Shown here: in pieces, positions 47,601-59,945 of the stretch
How the letters are laid out: each line of letters opens with the position of its first letter
Numbering within the stretch: the first letter of the stretch is position 1
DNA from: Mycteria americana
Lineage: Eukaryota; Chordata; Aves; Ciconiiformes; Ciconiidae
DNA length: 64,000 nt
Assembly: GCF_035582795.1 (NCBI RefSeq)
Contig: NC_134368.1
Coordinates: 7,169,501 to 7,233,500 of the forward strand
Direction of reading: 5' to 3'
Notes under the pieces: generated by a model
The model's database searches: none
What the model was told of the DNA's origin: nothing
What the model saw: only the letters and a program-made list of their open reading frames with translations
Translations under genes and position numbers: made by a program

Positions 47601-50600
47601 ATCCTAGTGCGCAGAGCACATTCAAAGGCAATGTTAACGTCAGTGCAAATCACATCGCTATGCTGTCTGAGTAAAGACTCCCAGAATAGGTACTTTAAAC
47701 AGCATTTCCACACTTAGTCTAATAAAATTCCTCTCTTGCATTTACTAGACTCCTAAGCCTGTTGCCATTATAAACAATGGGAACTTTGCTACTATTTGGA
47801 AGGGGTGAAGGACTGGAGGTTGGAGCGGCTGTTGAGGATGTAAGCTGTCAATCTCCATATATTCATAGCGCTTTTTCCACACAGCTGTGAGTGTTGCTGC
47901 TCTCAGGCAAGTGAGCCTGAATTCAGAAAATGTGATACAGCCGGTGGTGAGCAGACGTGCTCTGTGGGTGAGATCAGTCTGGATACTTATTGTCTGTGGA
48001 TGGAGAGTATTTTTAAAAGCTGAAATAATGCACCTTGCATAGTTACAGGCTTTTTCTATACAAGCACTTCAGATTGTGGAGGACATTTACCCAAAAGTGC
48101 ACGTCTTCCCACTGCGTGCTGCAGAGCACCTCTAATGCTCGTGAAAAGGGGATGGCGCATCTCACTGCTCAGTCAAGGCTTGATAGTAGGTGTTGAATGA
48201 GAGCTGAGATTTTTTTATGCCATCCACTGAAGGAGGTGTTCAAAAATATTTCTACAGAAAGTCAGATGAAAATGCTTCTGCATCAGAGGACTGAGCTCTG
48301 GGACAGCTTTACATTAGAAGTGAGGAGTTCCAGTAGTCAGGATTAGCTTTAAAATGAAGCTTGATAATTTAGTAATGGGATTATATAGCAGGGTCTTTTG
48401 CACTAGTGGGGAACCCAACAAGCAAAGGGTTTCTTCCAGCCCTGTATCCTACTTCCCATGGGAGCTCCCTGATATCAGTTCAATCCCGTTTCTCCAAACC
48501 TTGCTCAAGGAGAGACTTTTGCTCTGCAATAGCTAGCCTTTCCTGACTGCCACCTATATGAAAGAAGAGTCATGGGTCTGAACTTGGCTTTCTGGTAACT
48601 GTGCTGAGCTGGAAGCTGAGGGGTTTGTACTCATTCCCAGGAAGGTGCAGCTTCATGGACCTCTCCTGGTGGCAGTGCTGGTCTAAGAGGTCATGGTTCC
48701 TCATCCCACCTTTGCTGTTTGGTCCTGCCCCACATCAGCCTCTGAGCTGTACTGTCTGCTTCATTACACAACTGTTCAATAGTGCAGATCAATGACTTGA
48801 TAATACATTAAAAGGCTCTTATCCTGCCTTGCCTTGCCTTACCCTCCCTTACATGCTTTGTAAAGCTTGCAGGAGTAGAAACCCCCTAAGCTAACACTGC
48901 CACAGAGGACAAAAAATATGAGCAATTATATCCTTGGGCAGAGGAATCAAGAAGAAACTCTTAGAGCTAGCAGCATGCTCATAAACTGGAGCCGCTGGCC
49001 AAGCAACACATCTCACTGCCAACAGCAAGACACAGCCTTACACCCTCCTACTCGATGACTTGTGAGACCTCCAAGGAAAACACAGATTACTTAAAAATGA
49101 ACAGTGAAACATGTTAATTCTTCACAGTCAGTCTGCCCACAACCATGCACAAATGTCAAGCGATGGTACAAACTCCCTGTGACAGGCCTTTGCAAGGCGG
49201 GACTGGAAGTTCAGGCTTCCCACCTTCCTGGAGCCAATGTGACGGCACACATTTTACAAACCATACAGCTTCAGCAGCGCTGATTAGTCCTGTCACCACG
49301 AATCACCTGCAACACATTTTCCTTTCTGCTGTATAAACTTTGATTCCCTTTCAGTTCCTCAAAAAAACCCCACAATCTAAATGCCAGCATTTTTCTCAGC
49401 TCTAGAACTAATTTTCCAATTTTTTATTATTCTGCCTGTTGATGGACTTTTAGGTTAAAGGGAACTTTTGTGAGCTTTATAAAATTAAAAACTGCACATA
49501 TGTTGCATAACAGGGGTTAAACTGGCCTTGCATGGTAGGCTTGAACTGGTGTTGTGCTCAGTCAAGGTTCAGTTTTGTTCTCATTTTTTACATCGGCACT
49601 AGTCAGGCTTCTGTCAAAATCTGACTCTGTTGCTATTGTGAGTGTCCCTGGGCTGAGGAGCCGCGGTCACAGAGACACACAGATGCCTTTGGTGGAGGAG
49701 ACGCAGCCGCCTCTTGGTTTGGACACAGCAGGGCAAACCATACCTTGCCTTCCCCCTCCTTCGCCGCCAGCATCAGGTTGTCCTTGATCTGTTTCTTGCA
49801 GTGCTCGCAGGTGCAGTCGAAGTAATACTGCTTCTTCAGCTGCTTCCGCCGCTCCTCGCTCACATTGAGGAAATCCACGTAGGAAACCGTCAGCTCGTCC
49901 CCTGGTGAAATCTTGCTCAGTGCCCGCAGCTCAATCCTGAGTGCAAAGGAGACAAGATGTGGACTTGGAAAAGCAGCAGAAGCAAAGGTGCAGCCACAGA
50001 GCCGTCAGGGAAAAATCCTGCAACCTGCCCCTGCCTTGCAAAAGTGAGCCCTTGCCCTAAGGTACTGCTTTAGCTCTTCAGGGAGACAATGCAGAGATGG
50101 GCAGCAGTCTGGTTAACTGAATACAGAGTAAAAACACGGGCACACCAGTTTTTCCTGCCCCTCTGCAAGTCCCTGGCAGGGATACGTAAGGGTCTGAGCT
50201 ATGAAGAGATATCAGCTCCCCCGGTGGGGACTGAACCTAGACATAAACTTTCATTATGTTTCAGGAGATCTCACCAGAAGAAAACCCTGAGATCAGAAAT
50301 ACCCAACAAGCCTTGCAAAATGCTGAGTTCGGACTTCGGGTCTTTTTTTAAGTACTGCTTTGCATGCTACCTGCATATCCCTGGCTAGACTCCCAGATCC
50401 TGAGCTGTGCTGCTTTCAGTATCGTTTTCACTCTGAAAAGTTAAGACAAATTCCCTCTGGGTGCTGGGTAAGAGATGCCCTCACCCTGTTCATGCATCTC
50501 TACATAAAGGCTTAGAAACAATTGCCTGGAAATAGTCTATTTTTTATATAGCCCATTTGATCTGATATTGCTAATATTAAACACAAGGAAATCGCCAGTC

Positions 50601-53600
50601 CCTGTTACTAAACCAAAATCCACAGCAAAGCATTAATGACAGGCTTTTGGAAAGCCAGATCTTTGCACCTGCCTTTCTCTCATGTCTTTCCCTGCAAAAG
50701 GTCTTAAATAATGTAGACATTCAAAACTATTCCCTTGCTGTTTCACTCTACAAGCTAAATCTCCCACTTACTCTGGGCCATCTCTCAGTCAGGGGGGCTG
50801 GACAGTCACAAGAATCCGGACAGAGTGGGAAAAACCTCCATCAAATACCAAATGCAAGGTGGTGCTTCTGTACCCATCTACTCCCCCATCCACCAGTGAC
50901 TCTACCCATGGTTAGAAATAATTCACTTGAGACTGGTGACCTTGGGCTCTCTGCTCAGGCCAGTTTGTTAAACATATTTTTGCAGCTAGGCATACTTACG
51001 TGTTATTAAAATGACGCCAGTCCCATGGTCTGAGCTCCCACCCTGCCGTCGCACTACAGTGTGGTACATCAGTCCTGGGACTCCCTCACCACGGGCAGCC
51101 TTGATCATCCTCGTGATGAGCTCAACGGCATGTTTGATGTACACACGTGTACAGGACAGACCTGGGGGGGACCTGCTGGCTCCCACCTGGACACGAGGGG
51201 CTCTAGATGGGACCCAATGAAGGTCTCACCAAAGGTGCATTAAAAGTCTGCTGGCTCCCATCTGAACACGAGGGGCTTTAGATGGGACTCTATGAAGGTG
51301 CACCAGGTGCATTAGAAGTAAGTCTTTTGGTGAGGTCATGACTTTTTTCTGACATGACTTTTTCTGTGTGATCATATTTCTGCAAAAATTCCCTTGTAAT
51401 TCCCTTGTAATTCCCATTACAAGTTCTCAGCATCAAGGGCGTAGCTCTGAGCCTTTCAGCTGTGCTAAAGCTGCTGTGAAAACTGCTCCCCAAGGCTGGT
51501 CTTGATCTTCTCCGGGTGTTAGATCATATCAACAGCATATTTCATACAAAATTTATCACTAAACATGCCATCGTCACGAAATGCAGCTATTAGTTATGTC
51601 ACAACCATGGGAAAATGCCAGCCAGAGAAAGGTGCAACCTGCTACTCCAGGAGAAAGCGCATGAAAAAGAGCAATTCCCACCAGAAAGGTTTACACATAT
51701 AAACATTCCTGTTCAGACTTAATGGGATCCTCATTAAAGTGAGTCATGCAACCAGAGAAGCAAAATCAAGCCTCTGACTTTTATGATGCCCCTGATAGCC
51801 TAAGCACCATAGGTATATTTTAAGCAGCCATCCCTTGTGTGGAGGGGATTGATAGCATTTGGGATAAGCCTGGAAACACATGGCATATTTTAAATGCTAT
51901 AGTTAAAGAGACACTGTCAGCTGAGAGCACCCCACTGAGCTTGTCCTGTGCTCTTCCCCCAGCATCTGCCCCAAGCACCAAGGACCTTGAAAGACATATG
52001 CACAGGCACAGGGAGTGCCCGATAGCTCAAAACTCAAATTGCCCCAAAATAGCACCTCTAAGCAGAAGTGAAACTCATTTGCCCATTTTTATGGTCCTAT
52101 CTATAATGCACCGAGTAAGCGTCAATGGTGAAGAAGAGCGCTTCAAAAGTATTTCACGTCTTATTTGAAGAAATTGTATGTTTGCTTGAAATTAAACTTG
52201 AAAGACAACAGTGTCCCTTTAACAGAACTGACTATAATATACCAAGCACAGTGAGCTAAGCAGAGGACTTTTCATTTTTTTGCACACATTTTAGTGATTT
52301 CTTTAGTTTGGATCAGGTAACAGTGGCATCATTAAAAGGTAAAACATTAATCGGGTATTATGGTAAAAAAGGATGAAACCTACATCTCACGGTATTGCTA
52401 CTGTAGTCAACGCATTCAACGGGCACTGTTTGTTGCAGAAGAAATGTGGACTATTTAGTATGTCAGTAATGCAATCATTTCTCATCTCCTAATACGCAAG
52501 GTTTTATTTTGGGCTGTACAAGATTAGCGAGACCTTGTTCTGACTTTCATGCTCTTGCCGTAGTCAGGGGAGGAGAAATGAGAAGTGGAGAGGGGAAATA
52601 CTGACAGGGAGGAAAGGAGAGGGTGGGAAGGCAAGGAGGGAATTTTCTGAGGGGGAGACAGTCACAATATTACCACTATCATTTTAATTTACTACAAAAT
52701 GCAGAGTTAAGTGAGGTTTGGGTTTAGTGGGGCTTTACACGGGGGAGGATTTCAGAAAACAGGGAAAGTGAAATTTTCTGCAAACACAGAAGGAGCCCCT
52801 CGGGGCTGTTTGCAGCTTTTCCATTAAACATGGGGCATGAGGGGTACAGGGCAAGGGGAAGGACGATGCTTTCAAGACCGACCCACCTCATCTGTGTGTG
52901 GAACATTGATCTTACAGCCTCATGACTGAAAGACAAAACAAACATCTGAAGTTTACACAGGTACAAGTACAACGAAAAAAAAATGGGTACACGGTGTAGA
53001 GCATCAGGACATCGTCCTGATGGGGGACAAGGGGGTTCCCAGCGCCTGGCTCATGTCTCACTGCATGTAGAGCTTCACTTTTGCTATGCAGCTGCCATAA
53101 CTGAACCACCCATCGCTGGGTCCCAGTGGATTTTGGGGAGAGCTGTCCTGGCACTGTGATTTTAGGAGTGGTCTTGGCCAGGAGATGAGCAAAACCTGCT
53201 TCTGACGTTTGGCAGGAGCATTAGGGTTAGTTATCCTGCACCGAAATGTCTCCAACCAACATCAGTAGCCATGTTCTCTAAAACATAGCTTGAAATGGAA
53301 ATCAGACTGGGATATCAGCAACAAGGACTGTGCTCTGTGTGATGAGTTTAGTGGGTCCTCAAGTCTGGTATTGTGCCCTGAGCACTGACAGAGAGCTCAG
53401 TTCCCACAACAGGGGCTTATCACCAGGTTTCCGCAGAAAGACAAGAAACCTTCATAATTTACCTGGCCAATTGTAAAACATAACTAGATTGTCAAGGTTT
53501 AAAGTCAGTAATAAGATACATGTGGGAACTTTGACAAGCTGCCAGGCAAACAAAATGCCATTCCTCTACTTACCACACAGAAACTCAGACTTCGGGGTTG

Positions 53601-56600
53601 CTATGACTGCTAGTTACCTCCTCCACTTCCCAGGCTGGTGGGAGAGGCTCTCCATCATCCCACTATGGATCTGATCCAGGGCAACTGGATATCAGAGCAC
53701 AGACTCCAATCTGACTTTGGATCAGACCCTATTTCCCACCAAGGCAACCATCCTAATGCAGTTTCATTTTCTCTTTGCTCGTTTACCAGCTGCTTGATAA
53801 ACACTGGCATAGTTTTATCAGGTAAAACCAGCAGCGAGAACTGGAGTGCACAAGCAATGTGTTAGTTAAAGAAGGGGAGGCTGGGGGGTTAACTTACAGC
53901 ACTAAAGTTTGGTGAACATGGGAAGTTATAAAATCTTAAGACCGACCGGAAAATTTGGATGAAATATTGCAGCTGTGCAGTTTTTGGCAAGCAGTTTCCC
54001 ACAGTTAATGTCTTGCACACAATGCAGCTTGCTGGATCAGTGGCAGTTTATACCTGTTCTGGTCTGGGAGGAGGCTGGGGAGAGCAGAGTATCCCTCCCG
54101 TGGGCTGCCCTGAGCTCTGAGAGCCACAGCCTCCACTCCCAGCTCTGCTGAAACGTCCCTGCATTTCCCACTTCATCTCTTTCTATCTCACATGTCCCGC
54201 AGAAGTTTTCTTACAGCACTTGGGTGGGAATGGGGAATGCACAGCGGCTTAGGGCATCCTGCACTCGCACGTGACTCGGTTTGCAGATAACAGTCACAAT
54301 TGTCATTAAGATCCCATTGCTAAAGAGTTAATCAGTGATTAATAGAGATGGTACACTCTCACAAAGATGAGGGTTGTGTTAGGAATGGTTATAAACACAT
54401 CAGCAGATACTGATACACAGCTGATTGCAAGCTTCAGTTATGAAAAACTCTTGGACTATGGACTTGGTATAATCTTTAATAATTTATTAACCATAATTGT
54501 TCCTTAACTCTTTATAAATAAAGCCTCAATATAAGGGGTGATCTAGGCAGCTACTTAGTACTTCATCTGCCTATTTTGAGTCTTGTTTCAAAACTCACAG
54601 AAATCAGGGAAAAAATCTTTGCTGGTTCACTGGATTTGGGGTAAAATCTTGTGTATTTGTTTAGTGCATCAGACAATATTTTTTAAAATAAAAATAATGA
54701 GAGAGAAAACAGCTCCTCTTTAGAAAGAAAATCCTGGGTTTTTTTGTTTCTGAGCTAGAGAAGGAAACGAGAATGAATAGATTTTCTGGGGCAGGGATCT
54801 GACACTGTGGGGTTAGCAGAATCTGCTGAGTTGCCTGTCAGGATACATCCCTGCTGTGCTCAAGGAAAGAAATATCCACTCACTTGCCATTGTTGAAGAT
54901 GACGGTACAGTTGGGCCAGCAGTCATGGTTGGCCTGGCAGAGGTTGGGGAAGACTCCCACACCAACAGCCTGCAGTCCTCTTTGGTCACTGAGGGTAAAG
55001 CCATTGCAGTTGATCTAGTCCCAAAACATAGGCAGGAAGAAGCATTAAAGGAGAAAAAGCTGAACTCAGGTGCTTTCAGGATTTCTCAGTTCCCGCTGAT
55101 GCTTTAGAAGAGGTTTATCTCCAGCATCCCATCTCCAAACTTTAAGGAGAAAGGAGGAGTGCCTACAAGATTATTGCAGAAAGTAATCGTAGAAACATCT
55201 TTAGTTGGGATAAAACATCAGAAGAGAAGCAATGCAGGACTCATGCAGATGGAGCAACTCAGAGCAAAGCTGAGTAAATGTTGCAGAATATTTGCTGTTA
55301 ATATTCATTTGGGATGTCTGAGATAAATTTGGTTTGACCATGCATTGGTTTCCTTACATTCATTTCCTGCAAATAATTCAGAAAAAGGTCAGAGGAAAAT
55401 GAATTTGAGGCAATTCAGGAGAGCCTAGACAGAAAGCAAAGTTCACGCTTATTAAAACAGGTATCAGTTAGAAATTAACCTTGAGAGATGCATTCAACCT
55501 GGTCATGTTTGCTGGATGACCCACGGAGCTTATAAAAACCAATTACTACTGTTTGTTATGAGTCCCAAACAATTTTCCGAATGACTACTTTTGGGTGACA
55601 TATATGCCAAGAATAAATTATTATACTTTCCTATATGGTACATTATTATCACATACGAATGGAACAGTTTTTAGTCACAAACATAAACAAAGGAAATATT
55701 TGCAAAGAGAAAATGTGATCGGATGTACCAAAGGAAATAATTAACTCATCTGCTAATTGTTTTACTCTGTTAATAGTTTGATCTCCTCTCTTAACTGATT
55801 CTGTACTTTTATCTGTACTTCCTTACTTCTGCATGGGCAAGTTATGTCGGTCACTAGTACATAGGTCTCCCTGTGCCCAGTGGACTGGATTTTCTTTGCG
55901 GGGTGGGTACGAAAGGATGCTGTGTCCTCTCCCTGTGCTAGGGCTGGCAAAGCCAACTTCTCCACCACACCAGCCATCAGCAGAGGTGCGAGCAGAGCGT
56001 GCGTCTCAGCTCAGCTCACCCTGGCCCCTCGGGCAGTGTTATTAGCTGAGGGGTTAGTGCAGCCCGGGATACACCGACTTGCACCCGGTGTGGGCAGAGC
56101 AGCTCAGCCTGAACTGGCTTCTCAGAATTTCCCCCTCTGCTACGCTGAGAACAAAAATTTGTAGTTAACAAGTTAGTAATGGATATTATTAAATATATGT
56201 AGTATACTTTACCTATTTTTATTATATATATACAAAAATATATATTTATAATGTACATGTAAAAATCTAATGCACACAATATATAATAGACATTAATGTA
56301 CATATGAAAACAGATCTGCCATATTCAAATATATTCTAAGTATATTTACTAAAAATATATTTAAATAGATTTTCTCAGCTCTCCCAGGTGCAGAGAGATG
56401 CCCAGTGGGACTTGTGATGACAACGCAGCACCTGCGGTTGAGCGAGCCACTTGCCTGCATGCCTAGACAGACAAAAGGTTTCAGACCTTGCCCTTGTCAT
56501 GCCTCAGTTTCCCAGTGTCGGTGCAGAAGCGATGCAGATGGGGAATGCAGCAGTATTCAAACCGCCTGCAGCAAATGCCGGTTTTGGCTATCCCAACTGC

Positions 56601-57807
56601 TACGGCCTCTTAAGGGCAAGAGAGGGATGAACTCAGGCTTCCTCAACTCAGGCCAGTTGGAGACTTTCTCTGGGGAGCGGGCACTAAAAGCAGCCCCCTG
56701 TTTGCTCTCCCACCGCTCTGACGTACCACTCCGAATATGTGGGAGATGTACTGCATGCCGAACTGCTGGCTCTGGGGCGGCCAAAACTCAAGGAAGCTCT
56801 CCACGTCAGCACGGAGCTCCTTCTTCTCCTCCTCGCCAAAGCTGTCCACATGGTTCTGCAGGTCATCGATGGAGACCAGGCAGCCCTCTGCCAGCCCGCT
56901 GCCTTCCCTCTCTATCTTCCACATGATGCGGGCAGCCAGCCTGGCCAGGAGAGAGCCCCAGGCGTTAGCACCACCACCCAGTGCAAGGATAAGGACTGAA
57001 GGGCCATCAAAATTCATTTCATGGATAGGAAATTATGTGTAGACAGACCAAGACAGGCTCAGCATCAGATGGCTGATGGCTGGTCACCATCCATGGGCTT
57101 TTGAAGGAAAGGGAGACAGATGCAGGGTTTTGCCCCGGCATCTATGTTCTCATCTGGAGAAGTGCTACAGACCTCCAGGTCCCCAGCCCTTCATAACAGT
57201 TCTCATTTTCTTGGGGATCCCTCTCACTTTCTTATGACAGAGCCAGGATGTGAATCCAAATCAATGTAGCCCATAGACAAATTGGGGAAGAGCCCATCTC
57301 CTCTTCCACTTTTCCACCTGCTCCCTACTTTCCCACACCTCCTAAACCACCCCAGGAGGGTTTGCCTCACCACGTTCAGCTGCAGTAGAGTTTTTGGGGC
57401 CCAGCACCAAAAAAAAAAAAGCAGGAGCACAACCCCCTCGCAGCCGGGATGCTCCTCCAGGTCCCAATCCTATCAGCTCATGCATGCTCCTGGCCTTTCC
57501 CAAACCAGCTCCCACCTCCACCCTGTCCAAATCAGGCCACCCAGCTCTTCCTCACCACCCTCTGGAGGGAAGCCCTCTGCTCTCCCACCATCCCCAGGCT
57601 GCTGGCTCAGCCCCTGGGGCCAGCTCTCACCGGATGTTTTCGGTGGGTGCCTTGCCGTGCTTCTTGATGGCGGAGCACTCATTTTTGTGGTTCAGCCAAG
57701 CTGCTCGCTGGCAGGTCCGGTCGCAGTAGTAGGCGAACTTGCACTGGCCACAGCGGTGGAGCCTCTCCTGCCGTTTGAAGCAGGTGTGACAGACGACGTG
57801 CGTCAGG
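41467..57807 (-). CDS. SMYD1: SMYD1 muscle MYND/SET methyltransferase, exons 2-10 (5' end outside window)
   Basis: Nine minus-strand exons (57807-57631, 56940-56727, 55014-54884, 52925-52887, 49936-49744, 46342-46250, 45043-44880, 43286-43118, 41625-41467) join in frame to 1339 nt, or 445 full residues plus TAA. About 45 N-terminal residues, the start of the SET domain, are missing. I could not find them up to 64000, so exon 1 presumably lies further right. The protein is a nuclear and sarcomeric lysine methyltransferase needed for heart and skeletal muscle development. Visible parts are the MYND zinc finger (VCHTC, CGQC, YYCDRTC, HKNEC) in exon 2, SET-core NHDCWPNC in exon 4, [10 protein letters not shown] plus the post-[13 protein letters not shown] in exon 6, and helical C-terminal repeats in exons 7-10. 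All splice sites are GT-AG and every phase fits. No damage was seen. Confidence 0.96.
43118..43286 (-). CDS. SMYD1: SMYD1 exon 9
   Basis: It encodes [18 protein letters not shown] and [20 protein letters not shown] to KDLE. The acceptor is ttccag and the donor gtaggt. Confidence 0.96.
43981..44105 (+). mobile_element. MIR-like SINE, SMYD1 intron 8
   Basis: The words appear in MIR order over about 120 bp: 'aaactgagaaacaggg-agg', 'gcaatttcc', a run resembling the ag-t-agtggcagagc-ggga block ('agtgccagggctgggac'), and a terminal 'gactctgtcacccct'. It is a good though ancient match to a CORE-SINE of the MIR type, antisense to SMYD1. Confidence 0.65.
44880..45043 (-). CDS. SMYD1: SMYD1 exon 8
   Basis: It encodes [20 protein letters not shown] and [20 protein letters not shown]. 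The acceptor is gcgcag and the donor gtatgt, splitting a leucine codon. Confidence 0.96.
46250..46342 (-). CDS. SMYD1: SMYD1 exon 7
   Basis: A 93-bp phase-0 exon encoding [19 protein letters not shown] to EGLYHE, the first helices of the C-terminal TPR-like domain. The acceptor is ccccag and the donor gtgagt. Confidence 0.95.
49744..49936 (-). CDS. SMYD1: SMYD1 exon 6, end of SET and post-SET
   Basis: It encodes [19 protein letters not shown] and then [20 protein letters not shown], followed by DCTCEHC, the post-SET cysteines that complete a zinc site. The acceptor is ctcag and the donor gtatgg. Confidence 0.96.
51173..51319. repeat. Tandem duplication, two copies of about 75 bp, SMYD1 intron 5
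   Basis: Copy 1 (51173-51247) and copy 2 (51248-51319) both open ctgctggctccca, share cacgaggggct and agatgggac, and close with ggtgcatta-aagt. They differ by scattered substitutions and a small deletion. It is a local duplication of moderate age with no known element. Confidence 0.85.
52887..52925 (-). CDS. SMYD1: SMYD1 exon 5, 39-bp cassette exon
   Basis: Acceptor tttcag and donor gtgggt bracket 39 bp encoding [12 protein letters not shown] with split codons on both sides. Its length is a multiple of three, so it can be skipped in frame. The known muscle isoforms of SMYD1/Bop differ by 13 residues at this point, which matches this exon. Confidence 0.94.
54884..55014 (-). CDS. SMYD1: SMYD1 exon 4, SET core
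   Basis: After a tctag-type acceptor it encodes [17 protein letters not shown], then [22 protein letters not shown] corresponds to the NHSCxPN S-adenosylmethionine-binding motif of SET proteins. The preceding residues read NLCQA where mammals have NLGLV. Confidence 0.96.
56165..56380. repeat. AT-rich low-complexity tract in SMYD1 intron 3
   Basis: Repeated atatat, ttatta and aaaatatattt words make this the most AT-rich part of the window. It probably derives from a (TA)n microsatellite. Confidence 0.75.
56480..56535 (-). mobile_element. Possible MIR-like fragment, reverse orientation
   Basis: Only 'catgcctcagtttccc' matches the reverse MIR hallmark, with weak support on either side. Confidence 0.25.
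56727..56940 (-). CDS. SMYD1: SMYD1 exon 3
   Basis: It encodes [29 protein letters not shown] and [12 protein letters not shown], the region between the MYND finger and the SET core. The acceptor is ggccag and the donor gtacgt, phase 0. Confidence 0.96.
57631..57807 (-). CDS. SMYD1: SMYD1 exon 2, MYND zinc finger
   Basis: The acceptor is ttccag and the donor gtgaga. It encodes [25 protein letters not shown] and HKNEC, the C-x2-C and H/C ligands of a MYND finger, which in SMYD1 mediates contact with partners such as skNAC. It starts with the last base of a serine codon, so exon 1 must end in phase 2. Confidence 0.96.
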
Positions 57808-59945
57808 CTGGAAGGACAGAAGGACCCATTGGCTTGTACCTCAGTGAAGGGCCAGCTCCACCCAGCAAGGGTCCTGCCAGCTTTACGTCCCTGGGCCCCC
57901 ACACCCGCTGAGGATGGACCCCCCTGAGATTTTTTGGGAGGACAGAGAAACATCCCACCCAGCTTAATCCTTGTGCGCTTGCCCAGTGCTGTTGCTTTTC
58001 TGTTTGGCTGTGCCAAAGAGACAGATATTTTGTTTAAAGGAGGACAGCAATAAAGCATTCCCCAGCTCTCAGCCCTCTTGTCTGCAGCTCATCTGCTCCT
58101 CGTCAGCACTGCCGCTGTTAACAGGATTTTCAGTCTGTTTTCATTTTCTGTCTGGCCCATGCTGAAGCACCAGCCACCCGTTTGCTGAGCAGAAAGCAGA
58201 TGCCTAATGAGTCTATAGCTCAGGCAAGCACGAAGAAGAATATGAAGGCAAAGAGCCAGTCTGAGAGCTTCACCTGCCTGCAAAGCCTCTGAATTCAGCT
58301 GAAGTGAAACCCCTCCTGAGCACTACGGCTTTCCTGGGCCTTGCATGGGCCAGGTCACAAAATGGAGCAGCAGCCACCATCATGCCCAAGAGACTTAGGA
58401 AAACATTGGGTGAGAGGGACCAAACGGGAGCATGGCTCTGAGCCGTCCTAACTGCTCTCCTAAGCTTTCCTCAGGCACAGGCATGCTGTGGGGATACAAA
58501 TACACATCAGAAATGCTCTGCTAGTGAGCAGACCAGAGGTGTATCACGATGAAGAAGACTGAAAGATTGAAGTGGTTGCATAGGGAAACCCTGTGTTTGT
58601 GCTGCTTGAAACCAAGATATGTTTCCATGGATTAAAAAGCAGCTTTGCTTGTCGCTTCTTTTTGCCACTGGGCCAAAGGTGTAGCTCTACTAGAGGCATT
58701 GCACTGGGCAATTGTGGCACTGTGTTGGAAATGACATGAGGAAACCAAGAAAACAGCCTCCTTCAAGTTAGATCTTCTCACCACAGAGTGGTTTATGTCT
58801 TCTCCTTCCTTCAGTCGCAGTACATGTCTCCTGGCTGTCTACCATCAGGAGACAGCAGCACGGAGGTCCAGGCTGGATGGGTTTGGGGCTCTCCTGGTCC
58901 CAGTGACTCGAGACAGATGCTTAATGTGGATTAGTGAAGGTCTGAGGGACCAGGGCAGGATCCCGGCTGTTCAGCAGACCCCCAAGCACAAATGCCAAGG
59001 CACAAATGGATTTTCAGCTGCCCAAGGATGGACAAGGAACACCAAACAGCTGAAGACAGAGGAAACACGAACTCTCGAGCTCGCAGGAGTACTGGCTGGG
59101 GTAGGACATGGGGTGGGCTGGCTGTAATGCCAAGCTTGGAGAGCAGTACTTGCATTTATGACCACCCTAAGATTTGATTAATAAATCCAGGGGATTTTTC
59201 ATCTTCACGAGTCTGCTATGTTGCTGAGCTGAGGCCGTCAATGATTTAGTGCTGGTCAGTGGCCCAGAACATGCCACCCATGGGGGTGTTGTTAAACATG
59301 ACAGGTAACGAGCACAGTGCCTGATGTGAGGATGTGCTCTGCTATCAGGGCATGAAGTTTAGTCCGCCGTCAATTTTAGCACTGTGCTCTTTAGGCCACT
59401 TAAAGCCTTCCTGCAGATGGGCTAGAGATGCAGATTTCTCCTCCAAATCCAAAAGCCTGACGTGTCTTTCTCTGGTGCCAACAGCGGTAAGTGCTGCTCA
59501 CCAGCTATTCCTGCTCCTGGCTCTGCAGTTTAACTAGTTGAGAGGTTACTGTGAGTTAGATGGTCATGGGATAACTCAGAAACCCTTTCAAAAGGAGCAG
59601 GTTGCTTCTTTGTGGGGTTCAAAACAGGATTTCCAAGAAGCATCCTACAATTCTATATATGCAACTATAACCAAGGCTGGGGGAGGAATGTATCAGAGGA
59701 TACTGGTGAGGAATTCTAACCTCATGTCCTCCCTCCAAGAGTGTCCAGGGTCCCAGACCAAGTGTGCTTCCCCTGCCCCCGACCTTTATCTCCCGTAACC
59801 CTGCTCAGGTGATAACCACCAGTGGTGGTCATAATGGATGCATCTGGTCGTGATGGCTGGATGTGCTCAAAGTGGATTCAGGAGACAGATAACAACAGAA
59901 TAGCCTAGGGCTATTGTGCAATGCACCCAACTAAGAAACTAAAAT

